Source of the DNA: Sphaerosporella brunnea
Lineage: Eukaryota; Ascomycota; Pezizomycetes; Pezizales; Pyronemataceae
NCBI GenBank assembly: GCA_008704415.1
Contig: VXIS01000542.1
Coordinates: forward strand, 1 to 19,165
DNA length: 19,165 bases
Direction: 5' to 3'
Below, piece by piece: positions 1 to 9,252 of the stretch; position 1 is the stretch's first letter, and every line of letters starts with the position of its first letter. The translations under genes were made by a program, and so were the position numbers. Below the pieces are notes generated by a model, which was not told where the DNA came from, ran no database searches, and worked only from the letters and a program-made list of their open reading frames with translations.

Positions 1-129
1 CCATAGCGTCACTCAAGCTAGCTACTATGATCCGGAGCCACCCGGCTATCACGTGCCCTCGAGGCGATCACTATGCAGACTCCATTCTATTCCCCTAGCT
101 GACTAATTAGAGTACATGTCACGTGACCA

Positions 130-830
130 TACCCGTGACACTTCTCATAATCATTACAATCTTCTGAATTATTGCGATCATCAAAATCATTACAATCATC
201 AGAATCATCACAATTATCAAAATCATCACAATCAGCAGAATTATCAACATCACTATAATCATTAGAATGATCAAAATCCATGCAATCTTTACAATCAATG
301 CAATGTCTGGGATGCTTAGAATTATTATACTCAGTACAACCACTCCTATCATCAGCCTCATTAGAAATATCGCCATTATTGCAATCATTACAATCATCAC
401 CAACACTTCAATCATTACAATCACTACAATTATCACAATTATCCCAATCATTTCAACGATTATAAGGTTCACAGTTATCACCATTATCATAATTATCACA
501 ATTATCAGAATCATCAAAATCATCAAACTCATTGACATCATTACAATCATTATAATCATGTGAATTATCAAAATTATTACAATCATTACAATCATTCAAA
601 TCATTACAATCACCACAATTACCACAATCGTGAAAATTATCACAATTCTTACAATCATCAAGATCATTGCAATCATCGGGATTATCAGAATCATCGGGAT
701 TATTAGAATCATCGGGATTATCGCAATCATCCAAATTATCACAATCTTCAGAATGATAGCAATCTTTTAAATTACTACAATCATCAGGATCATGGTGTTT
801 GCTGTTATCATCGTCATCATAAATATAATA
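130..830. repeat. Degenerate 9-bp minisatellite (ATCATTACA-like)
   Basis: The plus strand is built from imperfect copies of a 9-bp unit close to ATCATTACA or ATCATCACA, repeated for about 700 bp with substitutions and short interruptions (for example about 300-365). Near 680-740 a higher-order 18-bp period appears. Because 9 is a multiple of 3, several reading frames stay open. On the minus strand one frame reads Asp/Asn/Cys-rich triplets (D-x-C) from about 881 to 87 with only two stops (453-455 and 408-410), and another reads almost only Ile/Met/Val. No ATG opens the Asp/Cys frame; its only left-most candidate start is GTG at 881. I call this a repeat, not a gene. Confidence 0.85.
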
Positions 831-1190
831 ATAGCGGTGGCATTGAGAGAAGATCGTAATAGCGTAACCATCGTTCACCACATTTTCTTCAAACAGTCAC
901 CGCTGACTCGGGCACGTCAATTCTACTCTTAATGAGGCTTTTAGGGCACTCCAGGCTGTGGCGTCTTACCGTGCTTCATGCAATGCCAATCTATGCCTGC
1001 TTAGACAGACGTTTATTCTGTTCTCATCACAATGCCACATATGCCGCTGGGTTCTGCCGGCTGTGGATGAGCGCTCGTCATCTAGGATCCTTGTATTCCC
1101 TCCCGGTAAAAGGTGGACATTCAAAGTTATTAAGGTTCATTGGAAAGAGGTCGGAGTCAAAACTGATACCTTCGACTGAATCAAAAGCGT

Positions 1191-1218
1191 CTTTTTTTTT
1201 CTTTTTTTTTTCCTTTTT
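1191..1218. repeat. Polypyrimidine (T-rich) tract
   Basis: A run of T interrupted by single C residues lies in otherwise unremarkable sequence. The surrounding 900-1465 holds only short overlapping open frames on both strands with no recognisable domain, so I see no gene in that stretch. Confidence 0.8.
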
Positions 1219-1628
1219 CGCCAAAACGGGATCCTCATAGCATGCAGAGCATTCTTCAAGCACAGAGACGTTGCTATGCGTTGACGTATTGACACTTTCA
1301 GCAATTAAAAGCACGGCGCCACCCCACCCACCCCATGAGCCCTTCCTCACCAAAAGCTCACCGCCCCACCCCCTGATCGGAACGCAGTACTGGTATAAAG
1401 TGTGAGTTTAAGCTGGGCGGAGCCTAGCCAAAGCTTGTTTGCAGATCTGGGATCAATGTCTGCTTTTAGATCTGCTGCCTGAAAATAAGCGTTCCAGGCC
1501 AAAAATCATATAGCATGTGCGACACAAAGCCCTTCTTTCCTCCAAAACCCTCTCCATTGTTCCCATCCTCTGGTTGAAGCCCCTGTTCCATCGACTCAAC
1601 TTCAAAAAACAACTGAGGACTTGAATAA

Positions 1629-1892
1629 GTGTCAGTGGGATCTCCACCAGTGCTTGAAAAAGCTTTCCAGGTGCACATTATTACAAAAACAGACAATGGC
1701 CTGTCCAAGGATAACATAGGATTCCGTAGAGCAATCCTACCTTGTTTGGGAGGGTATGGAAAAGTTGGTAACCTGGCAGCTGCTGGGGCTACTAAAAGAA
1801 CATTCTTCGATTTGACGTGGATTCTGACCTGTGCTGGGGGGGCCAAGCAGCAAATAAAAGAAGGCAGTAATACAGAGGGAGCAGGCGTCTAA
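1629..1892 (+). pseudogene. Coding-like open frame, unknown (possible gene remnant)
   Basis: An open frame of 87 codons runs into the first copy of the 371-bp direct repeat and ends there at a TAA. Its ORF start is not ATG. Its composition is mixed and protein-like, and contains the stretch KTDNGLSKDNIG, but I recognise no domain. A 126-codon frame is open on the opposite strand (1466-1846), so the coding strand is uncertain. It may be the upstream part of whatever sequence was duplicated downstream. I assign no function. Confidence 0.2.
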
Positions 1893-2229
1893 GCTGCTCA
1901 AAGATGATTCTCGGTATAGTGGACATGTTAAAGAAGATGCGACCAAACATGGAAATGCCGTGAAACAAAAGACGGTGAGGTCAGATGATTTCTTGGGGAT
2001 CAGACTGCTGTGGTGCTTGATTTTCCAGTTGGGAAAAAGCTGAAATTTATCATCCTACAGACTGCGGGAGCACTACTATGCTGAAAAAGACACCTTGGGA
2101 ATGCCAGGAGAGGGTGTCTCATGTGATGCTAATACAAAGAATTTGTCGTCATGGCAAAACATCTGCGGTATTGAATCAATGCCTAGCTTGTAAATTCGCA
2201 ACACTAATATTTATACGCATGGTAAAAAT
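1865..2229 (+). repeat. Tandem direct repeat, copy 1 (period 371 bp)
   Basis: This block begins with CAGTAATACAGAGGGAGC and recurs 371 bp downstream with about eight substitutions in 365 bp (about 98% identity by eye). In the plus direction it carries coding-like pieces in successive frames: a Lys/Asp-rich piece ending KQKTVRSDDFLG, a piece reading AVVLDFPVGKKLKFI, and one reading DTLGMPGEGVSCDANTKN. The frame changes and stops between them suggest a decayed gene. No family is recognised. Confidence 0.9.
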
Positions 2230-2235
2230 CAGTAG

Positions 2236-2600
2236 CAGTAATACAGAGGGAGCGGGCGTCTAAGCTGCTCAAAGATGATTCTCGGTATAGTGGACATGTT
2301 AAAGAAGATGCGACCAAACATGGAAATGCCGTGAAACAAAAGACGGTGAGGTCAGATGATTTCCTGGGGATCAGACTGCTGTGGTGCTTGATTTTCCAGC
2401 TGGGAAAAAGCTGAAATTTATCATCCTACAGACTGCGGGAGCACTACTATGCTGAAAAAGACACCTTGGGAATGCCAAGAGTGGGTGTCTCATGTGATGC
2501 TAATACAAAGAATTTGTCGTCATGGCAAAACATCTGGGGTATTGAATCAATGCCTAGCTTGTAAATTAGCAACACTAATATTTATACACATGGTAAAAAT
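2236..2600 (+). repeat. Tandem direct repeat, copy 2 (period 371 bp)
   Basis: This is the second, adjacent copy of the 371-bp unit. Similarity fades just after the shared ATGGTAAAAATC at about 2589-2600, where copy 1 continues into the start of copy 2. The few differences (for example a T/C in the GATTTC block and an A/T in the GGAGAGG block) are scattered. Both copies share the same frame breaks, so the decay preceded the duplication. Confidence 0.9.
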
Positions 2601-2715
2601 CCAGCAACACTGTCTGTATTGGTTTGAACTCCGAGACCTACATGCCGAACGTCCAGCAATCAATATTATCCAGTGAGCTGTTGAAAATAGTTCAGGTGCG
2701 CCAAACCTGTAATGA

Positions 2716-3210
2716 CTTTGGAAGAGCCTTTGCCAAGTAAAGTCCTCACAAAAGGCATGGGCAGACATCATAGACTTGAACAGCGAAGACTCCAAGCTAG
2801 ACTCAGAATCTAGGTCCGACTCTGATGAGAGTTCTTTCATCCTAGAATCTGAAGACAACTCGGAAGCCAAGGAGTAGCTGGAGACCCCGGCAGCAAAGAA
2901 AAGTTGGCCTTGCAGCATTACGGGTAGTGAGCCCGATGAATATTGCCATAGTACTAGTTCCATGGTTGACGATTTGTATATTTTCGTCTCTAATCCTAAA
3001 CCTATTGTGCTGAATGACAAGACAAAGTCAGTCAAATCTCGACATGAGCTGTTACCTCCTACTCGACAGAAATTCAAGTGCTATTTTGGCGAGGGCTTTT
3101 CACTTAGAACCACTTCTTTTGGGCGCCCAGTATACAATCACATCAGTGACCGCCCCCGGTTCAAGCGGTGGTTTGTCTCGAAAAATCTCCAAGGCATCCC
3201 ACCAGTCTAA
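2716..3210 (+). pseudogene. Decayed coding-like frame with acidic Ser/Asp region, unknown
   Basis: One plus-strand frame stays open from just after TAA TGA (about 2709-2715) to 3210 with a single in-frame TAG (2875-2877). The first part is strongly acidic and Ser-rich (for example KLDSESRSDSDESSF), typical of a disordered region. The second part has a mixed composition and reads through VDDLYIFVSNPKPIVL and onward. The frame is the same on both sides of the stop, which fits a gene broken by one nonsense change. I recognise no domain. Opposite-strand frames are also open here (2547-3077 and 3100-3351), so at least one of these is a shadow. Confidence 0.3.
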
Positions 3211-3461
3211 CAGTTGTTGATCGCGACGCTTTCTTTGCCAGTGATTTAAGAACAATTCATCTTTTGCCGGCCCTCCTTGGGGTCCGGCAGCGGCATTTTC
3301 CTGAGCCTCAGCACGTGCTTGAAAGTCTGTTTCCAAAACTCGTTGAAGCATTGTCTCGCCGAGCTCAATCCACTCCAGCCGGTACTGCCTTTCGTCCGGC
3401 AGATTTTTGAGCTTTAAGCAAGGATAGCGTGTCAGCGCAACCGTGTATGCAGGACAGAGTT
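3100..3461 (-). CDS. Possible terminal exon, unknown protein
   Basis: A minus-strand frame is open from about 3464 to its stop at 3100-3102, about 120 codons of protein-like, charged sequence with many Gln, Glu and Trp (for example NHWQRKRRDQQLLDWWDA). Just upstream the minus strand has GTGAGT (reading from 3501) and AG dinucleotides at 3466 and 3462, which could bound a very short 40-nt intron. A longer alternative ends at AAG near 3412, with a CTGAC branch-like sequence upstream. Before the GTGAGT, a frame starting with ATG near 3665 is Cys-rich and ends TAA right after a run of nine A. No homologue is recognised, and the overlapping plus-strand frame is a rival reading. Confidence 0.3.
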
Positions 3462-3686
3462 CTTACTAAGGGTCCAATCTGGCATGTGGATAGTGACTCA
3501 CCGTTAGAGTTTTTTTTTCAAAATCTCAGGACCCGGTTGCAGATGAGACGTGTGTTGACAACGTTTCGAGGTGGGGGTTTGGTGGTGTACGACGGCGGGT
3601 GTTTTGCAACAGTGGAAGATGGCAAAGGGCATGTTCACCCCGCTTGACGCGCACCGCTCGCACATTGCGGCTCACGGCATATTACC

Positions 3687-3833
3687 CAGTCTGGGCCGCA
3701 GACTGACTCAGTCCACGGAAATTTGAACCATGGGGTCCAGTCCGCTGAAAATCCCGGACTGGGTCATCGCAGTCCACAAAACAGAGTGGACTGGGCTGCA
3801 CTCTGGCAGACCTCCCAGGCCAACCGGTGGGCC
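3687..3833. repeat. Cluster of four short palindromes sharing a CAGTC core
   Basis: Three perfect hairpins lie within 107 bp. They are CAGTCTG/CAGACTG (3687-3693 with 3699-3705, loop 5), CCAGTCCG/CGGACTGG (3737-3744 with 3755-3762, loop 10) and CAGTCCAC/GTGGACTG (3770-3777 with 3786-3793, loop 8). A fourth near-perfect palindrome is centred on ACCGGT (3818-3833). All three hairpins use the core CAGTC(C/T) in the left arm. No long open frame crosses the region. It could be a non-coding structured RNA, a fold-back element or recombined short repeats; the sequence alone does not decide. Confidence 0.6.
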
Positions 3834-4033
3834 GTCCTGGCTGGTGAAGAACACTGATTCTATGCCAAGGAAGCAGAGGGCTAAAAGCTCCTACAAGGCA
3901 CGGTAATCGCAGTCCAACCCCCTAGGGGTGAAGGCTCCGAAGTGGATCGCTTCGTGCTTCTTCCAGTTAAGATAAAACAAGGCTTTGCTTCTCCCCAACC
4001 TGGAGTTGATGCCCAGCAGGACGGACGACATGT

Positions 4034-4071
4034 GCTGCTGGTGTAGGCATGGTGCGACAAAGACCAGCAGC
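4034..4071. repeat. 9-bp perfect inverted repeat
   Basis: GCTGCTGGT at 4034-4042 is the exact reverse complement of ACCAGCAGC at 4063-4071, with a 20-nt spacer. It lies between the palindrome cluster at 3687-3833 and the tRNA-like stretch at 4168. No coding function is apparent nearby. Confidence 0.55.
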
Positions 4072-4167
4072 GATCTTTTTAAATTTTGCAAAGGTAGAAG
4101 GCCGAGAAGACGGTGCTGTGAAATGCAGTAAAAGACGCCACCAAAGGCAATGGAGGTGTGGAGCGCT

Positions 4168-4240
4168 GGCGGTTCAGCTCAGTGGTCGATCTGCTGGTAC
4201 ATAAGAGTTGCACAGGGGCAGTGTCAGATTTCCTTCGCCA
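4168..4240 (+). other. tRNA-like stretch (possible tRNA pseudogene or SINE head)
   Basis: This stretch is 73 nt, the length of a tRNA. It has the A-box-like string CAGCTCAGTGG in the right place for a D arm, D-stem arms GCTC and GATC (three of four pairs), and outer acceptor pairs GGCG with CGCC followed by an A discriminator. The anticodon stem does not pair and the T arm lacks a GTTCGA box, so it is not a functional tRNA. A worn tRNA-derived SINE head or a chance match are both possible. Confidence 0.25.
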
Positions 4241-5120
4241 TACAAAATTTGGATGGTGGCCCGACTAGGTCGTCATGTCATCGCCCACGTTTCCTCGCTT
4301 TCTGACCAGTCTCCTTGTGCGGGTATATTTAACCTGTCTCCTTTGTACATTTCTTTGAAAGAGCTGCTGGCCCTGGTACTACATCTTGGAGAACCCGGAG
4401 GTAGCATAGTCCCTTGTTTCTTCAATGTGATAGCCACAAGCGGCCCAATGCAGCGCAATTAAAATCAAAATTTCTAATTGTCACGCGGCTCTACCCTGCC
4501 AGCGTTCGTTTTGTATATTCATTAACCCTCGCCCGTCAGATCTCTTTGAAATCTTAAAACACAAACTGCTGCAAGCCTATCCTACTCCCTCATGTGAAGG
4601 CAGCTCGGGCCGTACAGGACGAAGAAGCATCTACAGCAACCACAAGCGAATCGCCTACCGTGCCCAGCTGCATTGGACTAACACGGGTCAAAGCCACTAT
4701 GCCTCCTGATTCCCGTAGCAGCAACTAATACGTTCTCACACTTTGCTGTCGCTGCATTGATGAATGCGCAAATGAATTCCTTATTGCAAAAGATTGACCT
4801 CGGGTGAAGGAGTTGCAAGGCCGCGCAGTTTACTATTTGCATTTGGTGACATATGGATGTTGGTAGTGTGGTATGCGTGCTGCGCTGCTGCAACTCGTTC
4901 TCGAAATCAATTGCTCAGTATGATCAGGCCCTCTTGCACATTTGCAGGCGTTGCAGTTTCAGTCTTCGGTCATTCCTCAGTCTGAGGTTGCTCAGTCTCC
5001 TGTAGTTGCTCCGTGTGTGGCCGTCATTCAGACTCCACTTGTCTCTGAGTGCTTGCTCGCCTGGAAGGTGCCACACTTAGGAAGTGTCATTTTCTGTGCC
5101 ATGTGAACACTGGGTGAGGC
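4241..5120. other. No supported gene
   Basis: Only short open frames (up to about 85 codons) on both strands, overlapping each other and without recognisable motifs. I see no RNA gene, long repeat or mobile-element end here. Confidence 0.6.
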
Positions 5121-5312
5121 TGATTTCAGTCACAACTGGCTGCTGATGGGAGACACCACTCGCAGGCCTTGACTGCCGTCATGCAGCGTATACGTGGTAT
5201 TGTCACTTTCGACATGAAGGCGTTCGGCATCAGTGACTTTGCTAGTTCCAGAATTGCAAAGCTCCCCTATCCTGAACGGCAAGGCATTGCTTATCACAAC
5301 GGAGCGTACATT
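5121..5312 (+). CDS. Short coding-like open stretch, unknown
   Basis: A plus-strand frame is open from just after TGATTTCAG (which could serve as a 3' splice site with GCTGAT as branch-like sequence) to a TGA at about 5310. It includes ATG at 5181 and reads through IVTFDMKAFGISDFASS, then a Pro/Tyr/Arg-rich tail. The composition is protein-like, but it is only about 63 codons and no family is recognised. An 84-codon frame is open on the opposite strand, so the call is weak. Confidence 0.2.
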
Positions 5313-6136
5313 CAAAACGCAAGATTGTGACTTTTTGCCAGCTGACAACCCCCCAAAGTGTAGCATCTTGCAAGCAAGTCCCAAATGTACGCTATGAGCT
5401 TACTGCATGTTTTCTTTTGAGCGTATTGGGTTCAGTCTAGCAGAGTTCTACCCGCACTGGAAGTATCATGTGTTGCAGCCTGCTGTGCAGGTAGCACACT
5501 GTGTAAGAAGTTCCACGATTGGCTACTCTTTCTGGCGTTGGATTCGCTGTACAATTTGCTGTGCTATACCAGCACCGCATGTATTGGTAAAACAAACCGC
5601 AACTGGAATCCACCAACATGGCTCCTGCAGTCTGTCCATGAGTGATATGTGGTGCTGTGTCTCGCTACCCCGGCGTACAACGTCAGCTTCATGGACTACC
5701 TTGATTTGCCAACCCGTGTCAAGGCAGGCGATTGTGCAGCTATGACCGTCAGCAAGGGGGACGATATCATGTCTTCCTCCCTGGTGGCACGTAGCACTAC
5801 TGGTCATATTGCCGCAGCCGGAATGCGCGGATAAAATGGTTGGTGGCCTGCGGTCTGCTTCAGAGATAGTTTGACTCTCCCGATGGGCATGATACATTAC
5901 CAGATCCAAGTACCGACAGCCAAAACGGTCTTCACAGTGGTTGTGTCTTTTGACATGAAGGCTGGCTTTTTTCCCAGCTATTATAACCGGGCATCGTGAA
6001 GACGATCAACTTGTAATATTGGGTTCCTTGTTGGTATTTTTGCTCATACTAGCTTAGGCAATGGAGTCTGGAAGCACCATCAGCGAACATCAAGAAAACA
6101 GGTGCTCCGATGGTATCGTCTGCTGCACTTTGATTG
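5313..6136. other. No supported gene
   Basis: Overlapping frames on both strands, the longest 112 codons (5407-5745, plus) and 128 codons (5523-5909, minus), face each other. Neither shows a domain, signal peptide or compelling composition. A short echo of the upstream FDMKA-coding string occurs at 5947-5962. Confidence 0.5.
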
Positions 6137-6643
6137 TCAACTATGGAGGAACAAGCGCGTACTGCATCCTTCGCACCCCGTCAGATGCCAAGAATATAGC
6201 GTTCCCTCTACTCCCAGCTCTGTTAACCTTGCGCACTCATCGCTGCCTGCTTCAGTCGCTTCCAGAGTCATCTGGCATTCACCAATGCCTACAACGACTC
6301 CCAGCAACCGCGAAACACGTCGTCGGCGTAGTTTTGTTAACCCGTGTGATGCCATCTCAACAACAGCCTGTCAGAAATCCGACCTCCGCAGGACCCGGAA
6401 CTGTGCGCAGGCGAGGTGTACACGGGTACCTAAAAAGCGCCACGTGACCAAGTTGTGTTGGGTTGCTTTGGCATGGTTCGCAAAATTTGGCAAAGAGTTG
6501 ATGAACACGTAGGTTGCTGCTAGAAGACTGACAGCTGATCCTGGTACTGGCGCATTTTGGGCAAATGCCACGAATGCAACGCCGTTGTCACCTTCACAAC
6601 CATATGAATGATCAATTGGGTATAAAGCTAATGCGTAACTCCA
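6137..6643 (-). pseudogene. Coding-like minus-strand frame beside the retroelement, unknown
   Basis: One minus-strand frame is open from about 6643 to 6137, about 169 codons, with a single in-frame TGA at 6371-6373. It includes an Ala/Val-rich segment (AQNAPVPGSAVSLLAATYV) that could be a hydrophobic helix. A plus-strand frame of 136 codons (6102-6512) overlaps it, so the coding strand is not settled. It lies directly left of the retrotransposon target site and could belong to the same pre-insertion gene as the frame at 12830-13144. I recognise no family. Confidence 0.25.
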
Positions 6644-6698
6644 GCTCTTATTCTCGTCCTCCTACGAGTTTGGCTGATGCACGATTTGTCAGACGCTC

Positions 6699-6703
6699 GG
6701 CGG
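6699..6703. other. Target-site duplication GGCGG (left)
   Basis: GGCGG lies immediately outside the left LTR, and the same five bases lie immediately outside the right LTR (12830-12834). A 5-bp duplication is the usual product of Ty3/gypsy integrase. Its perfect retention shows that the two LTRs belong to a single insertion. Confidence 0.9.
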
Positions 6704-7210
6704 TGTACAGGGTGTGGGCGGAAACAGACTGCAGGGGCCCAAGGTACTTGGGTACAAAGGATCATAGGGTACAAGAACGAGAGCAGGAAAAAGATCCGAA
6801 GGCAGGACAAGAGGCGCGATGCTCACTGGCAGAATTCAGATTAGAACAAAGGTACTCAGATTGACATACGAAGGTTTAATAGAGCGGAAAGGAAAACAAA
6901 CAACAAAGCGAAGGCAAAGGCCCCTTGGAACAATCAGATGATCACGGTGTGCCGCGCCACATGGTAGTTGAACATAATCTCGGCTCAGAGCCACCCCAGC
7001 GAGCCTCCCAACAGAGCCTCATCACGACACCACAAACAACCACCACTTCCAAACCTACCCAACTGACAACCATCTACGGGGAGATAAATCCGAGAACAGG
7101 GCATGAATCAGCATCCTTTGGAGTCTTAAATCTGAGAGGTTCAACCGATTCCATCAAGAGTAAAAGCCAGTAGCTTAGTCAGACACTCCATCCAAACCTG
7201 CGCAGTGACA
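6704..7210 (-). repeat. Left LTR (3' LTR of the element)
   Basis: In element direction it begins TGTCACTGCG and ends TGTACA, so it has the canonical TG...CA ends. It aligns along its whole length with 12319-12829. Shared landmarks on the plus strand include GTACAAGAACGAGAGCAGGA, GGTACTCAGATTGACA, CATCACGAC and AGTAGCTTAGTC or its variant. Substitutions of all kinds plus small indels separate the two copies. Confidence 0.93.
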
Positions 7211-7224
7211 GTATCCCCCTCCTA
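7211..7224 (-). other. Polypurine tract
   Basis: In element direction TAGGAGGGGGATAC lies directly against the TGTCA start of the 3' LTR. This purine-rich stretch in this position is the expected primer for plus-strand DNA synthesis. Confidence 0.85.
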
Positions 7225-7244
7225 TGGCTGAGCTCCGGTGAAGC

Positions 7245-7657
7245 TTAGTCTTTCTTGGGAGGAGGACCAGGCTTGTCCGGATTGGCCTCATAGAAGCGAT
7301 CAATAGCTTCTCAACTATTGACCAGCTCAGCTGGTTCCCACTTCGGCTGATCGTAGCCAGTCCACTTGACCAAATACTGGAGTTTAAGCCAGCGTCCATG
7401 AAACCTGGTATCCAGTACCCAATTAACAAACCACTCATGCTCGCCCTCAATCTCCACCGGCGGGGGTGGGTCCTGGAGTTGTCCCGGATAGGGATCATTA
7501 GGTGGCGGTTCAAGGAGAGAGGCATGCAAGATTGGGTGCACATGCATGCCTTCATGGAGCCGAAGTCAGTAGGCGTATGCGGAGATCTTCGCGGTAACTT
7601 CGCACGGGCCGTGACGGTTGTTATACATTTACCTAGCAGGGCGTCAGGGTCTTCCAA
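7245..7657 (-). pseudogene. pol: Integrase C-terminus with chromodomain (broken)
   Basis: This is the last part of pol. After the integrase core the reading frame changes twice. One frame carries the segment ending FGSMK (about 7550), and the next carries HVHPILHASLLEPPPNDPYP, the typical 'hP.fHvSLL.p' linker of fungal gypsy integrases. A chromodomain follows, from about VEIEGEHEW to KWEPAEL, including LQYLVKWTGY, which in chromoviruses tethers the pre-integration complex to modified histones. A TGA interrupts it at 7311-7313. The same frame then reads a Pro/Lys-rich tail to what I take as the authentic stop, TAA at 7245-7247, 34 bases from the LTR. The TWEP motif has Lys for Thr, so the domain is somewhat divergent even apart from the breaks. 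Confidence 0.88.
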
Positions 7658-8973
7658 TTCCGGCCGTCACGCCAGACCTTGCCCCCAACCTGGTAGGCAG
7701 GAGCCGGTATGCGATGCTCGTCGGCATTGTCTTGATACCTCATCTGTGCCCGTAGGAGTTCCGTACGGAGATGAAAATCGATTTCCGACAACGTCCTGGC
7801 GGTGATCAAGGCTCTGCGGTCATCAACCTTGTTGGAGGCCGCAGGGGACAGATCAAACTGGAAACGAGGATCAAATCCCTTGTTGGCAAAGAATGGTGAT
7901 GAACCATGAGCTTCCAACGCCTGGTTGTTGCGTGCGAACGCGGCCAGCATCAGCCAGTCGGACCAGTCATCTTCAAGATAGTTGACCTATTCCCGGAGAT
8001 ACTGCTCCATGACCGCATTGATCCCTTCGGTTTGTCCATCAGTCTGCGGGTGAAAGGCTGTCGAAAGGCGGCATTCTATACCAAGCCTCGTACAGATACG
8101 CTCCCAGAAATCGAATGCAAACTCAAGGCCACGGTTGAAGGCTATGGTGAGTGGCAGGCCATGAAGACGAAATACGTGCTGAATGAAGAGGTCAGTCAGC
8201 CCGGCAGCATCAATATTGGTCCGACAAGGAGTCAGGTCGCGCTCATTGGTAAGGCAGTCAACTACAACCCAAATAGCATCGCAGCCTTGCGACTACAGGA
8301 GTCTGGTAACAAAGTCCATTGAGATGTCCTGCGAGGTACGTCTCGGGATAGGAAGAGGTCATAGGATGCCGTAGGGGGCATGGCGGCAGGTCCGAGAGTG
8401 TTGGCAGACGTGGCAGTTGCAGACATCTCGTTCCACATTCTGTCGCATCTTTGACCAGTAGTAGGTACGGCAAAGTAATTCCATAGTCTTGGATCTTCCT
8501 GGGTGACCAGCAACGGGGGCATCGTGGTGTTGTTGCATCAAGTGCAGCCGGAGGGGTTCATATTCGAGCACACAAAGCCTACCTCTGTATGTGAGTCGGT
8601 TATCTTCCTGAGCCCATTCTGCCAATGTGATATGTCGGCTGTAACAAACTCCATCGCGCAGCATTTGAAGGACTTGGGAAGGCAATAAGTCCGCCTCGTA
8701 GGCTTTTCGGAACAGGTGGTCAAGCATCACTGCTTCCTCTTCTAGGGGTATTGGGGCCGCATCGGGGACGGTGTTAGGTGGTGGAGGAGGCCCTGCAGGA
8801 GGGCTATTGGCTAGGAGGTGGACGATCTGGTGGGGCTTTATGATGACAGAAAAATTTTCAATTGTACGCTCATCCTCCTCCTTAGGCAGATCTCCTGATC
8901 TGCAAGTTAGCGAGTCCGGCTTTCCACCAGACTTCCCGGAACGGTAAACGATTTTGAAGTTGAACTGCGACAA
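7633..8973 (-). pseudogene. pol: Integrase zinc-binding and catalytic domains (broken)
   Basis: Integrase inserts the element's cDNA into the genome. The HHCC zinc-binding motif is complete, from His at 8524-8526 to the last Cys at 8404-8406 (H-x6-H-x29-C-x2-C). The catalytic core follows in the same frame: Asp at 8314-8316 (in SMDFVT), then a residue at 8134-8136 that should be Asp in the usual '(S)DRG' motif but is AAC, Asn (FNRG), and Glu at 8026-8028 in TDGQTE. The spacing is 59 and 35 residues, as expected for DD35E. In-frame stops lie at 8359-8361 (TGA), 8293-8295 (TAG), 7987-7989 (TAG) and 7633-7635 (TAG). The protein is therefore dead by both truncation and active-site loss. Confidence 0.93.
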
Positions 8974-9252
8974 GAACTGGGACCATCGTGCTTGACGTCA
9001 ATTTAGGAGCTTGGTAGTAGTGAAATATTCCCAGTTCTTGTGGTCGGTGAGCACCTGGATTGGGTTTTCCACAGATTGAAGTGCAGGTCGCCACTCCTCA
9101 AAGGCACGGACGATAGCCATCAACTCCTTAGTGTAAATCTCGCGGTTGCATTCTCCTGGGGAATGCTTCTGGGAAAAGTATGCAACAGGGTGGAGGATCC
9201 CATCGTGGTCGTACTGTGATAGCATGCCAGCGGAGACCTAGTCGGAGGCGTC
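8914..9252 (-). pseudogene. pol: RNase H domain (broken)
   Basis: RNase H degrades the RNA strand of the RNA/DNA hybrid during reverse transcription. The four acidic residues can be placed: Asp 9250-9252 (ETDASD), Glu 9124-9126 (TKELMAI), Asp 9043-9045 (LTDHKN) and Asp 8914-8916 (KPDSLT). All lie in one frame with the reverse transcriptase and integrase. TAG at 9238-9240 splits it right after DASD, and TGA at 8998-9000 splits it after KLLN, a position that is usually Arg in this family, so CGA to TGA is a likely cause. Confidence 0.92.

Noticed and set aside
119..595. 158-codon minus-strand frame composed almost only of Ile, Met, Val and Leu
   Set aside because: It is a phase-shifted reading of the 9-bp minisatellite; the period keeps every frame open, and the composition is an artefact of the repeat.
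1466..1846. 126-codon minus-strand frame
   Set aside because: It lies opposite another open frame and has no recognisable domain; neither strand could be preferred strongly, so I listed only the plus frame that is continuous with the repeat.
5208..5962. Two short strings encoding FDMKA (5208-5221 and 5947-5962)
   Set aside because: The similarity is about 14 bp and does not continue, so it does not support a repeat or domain.
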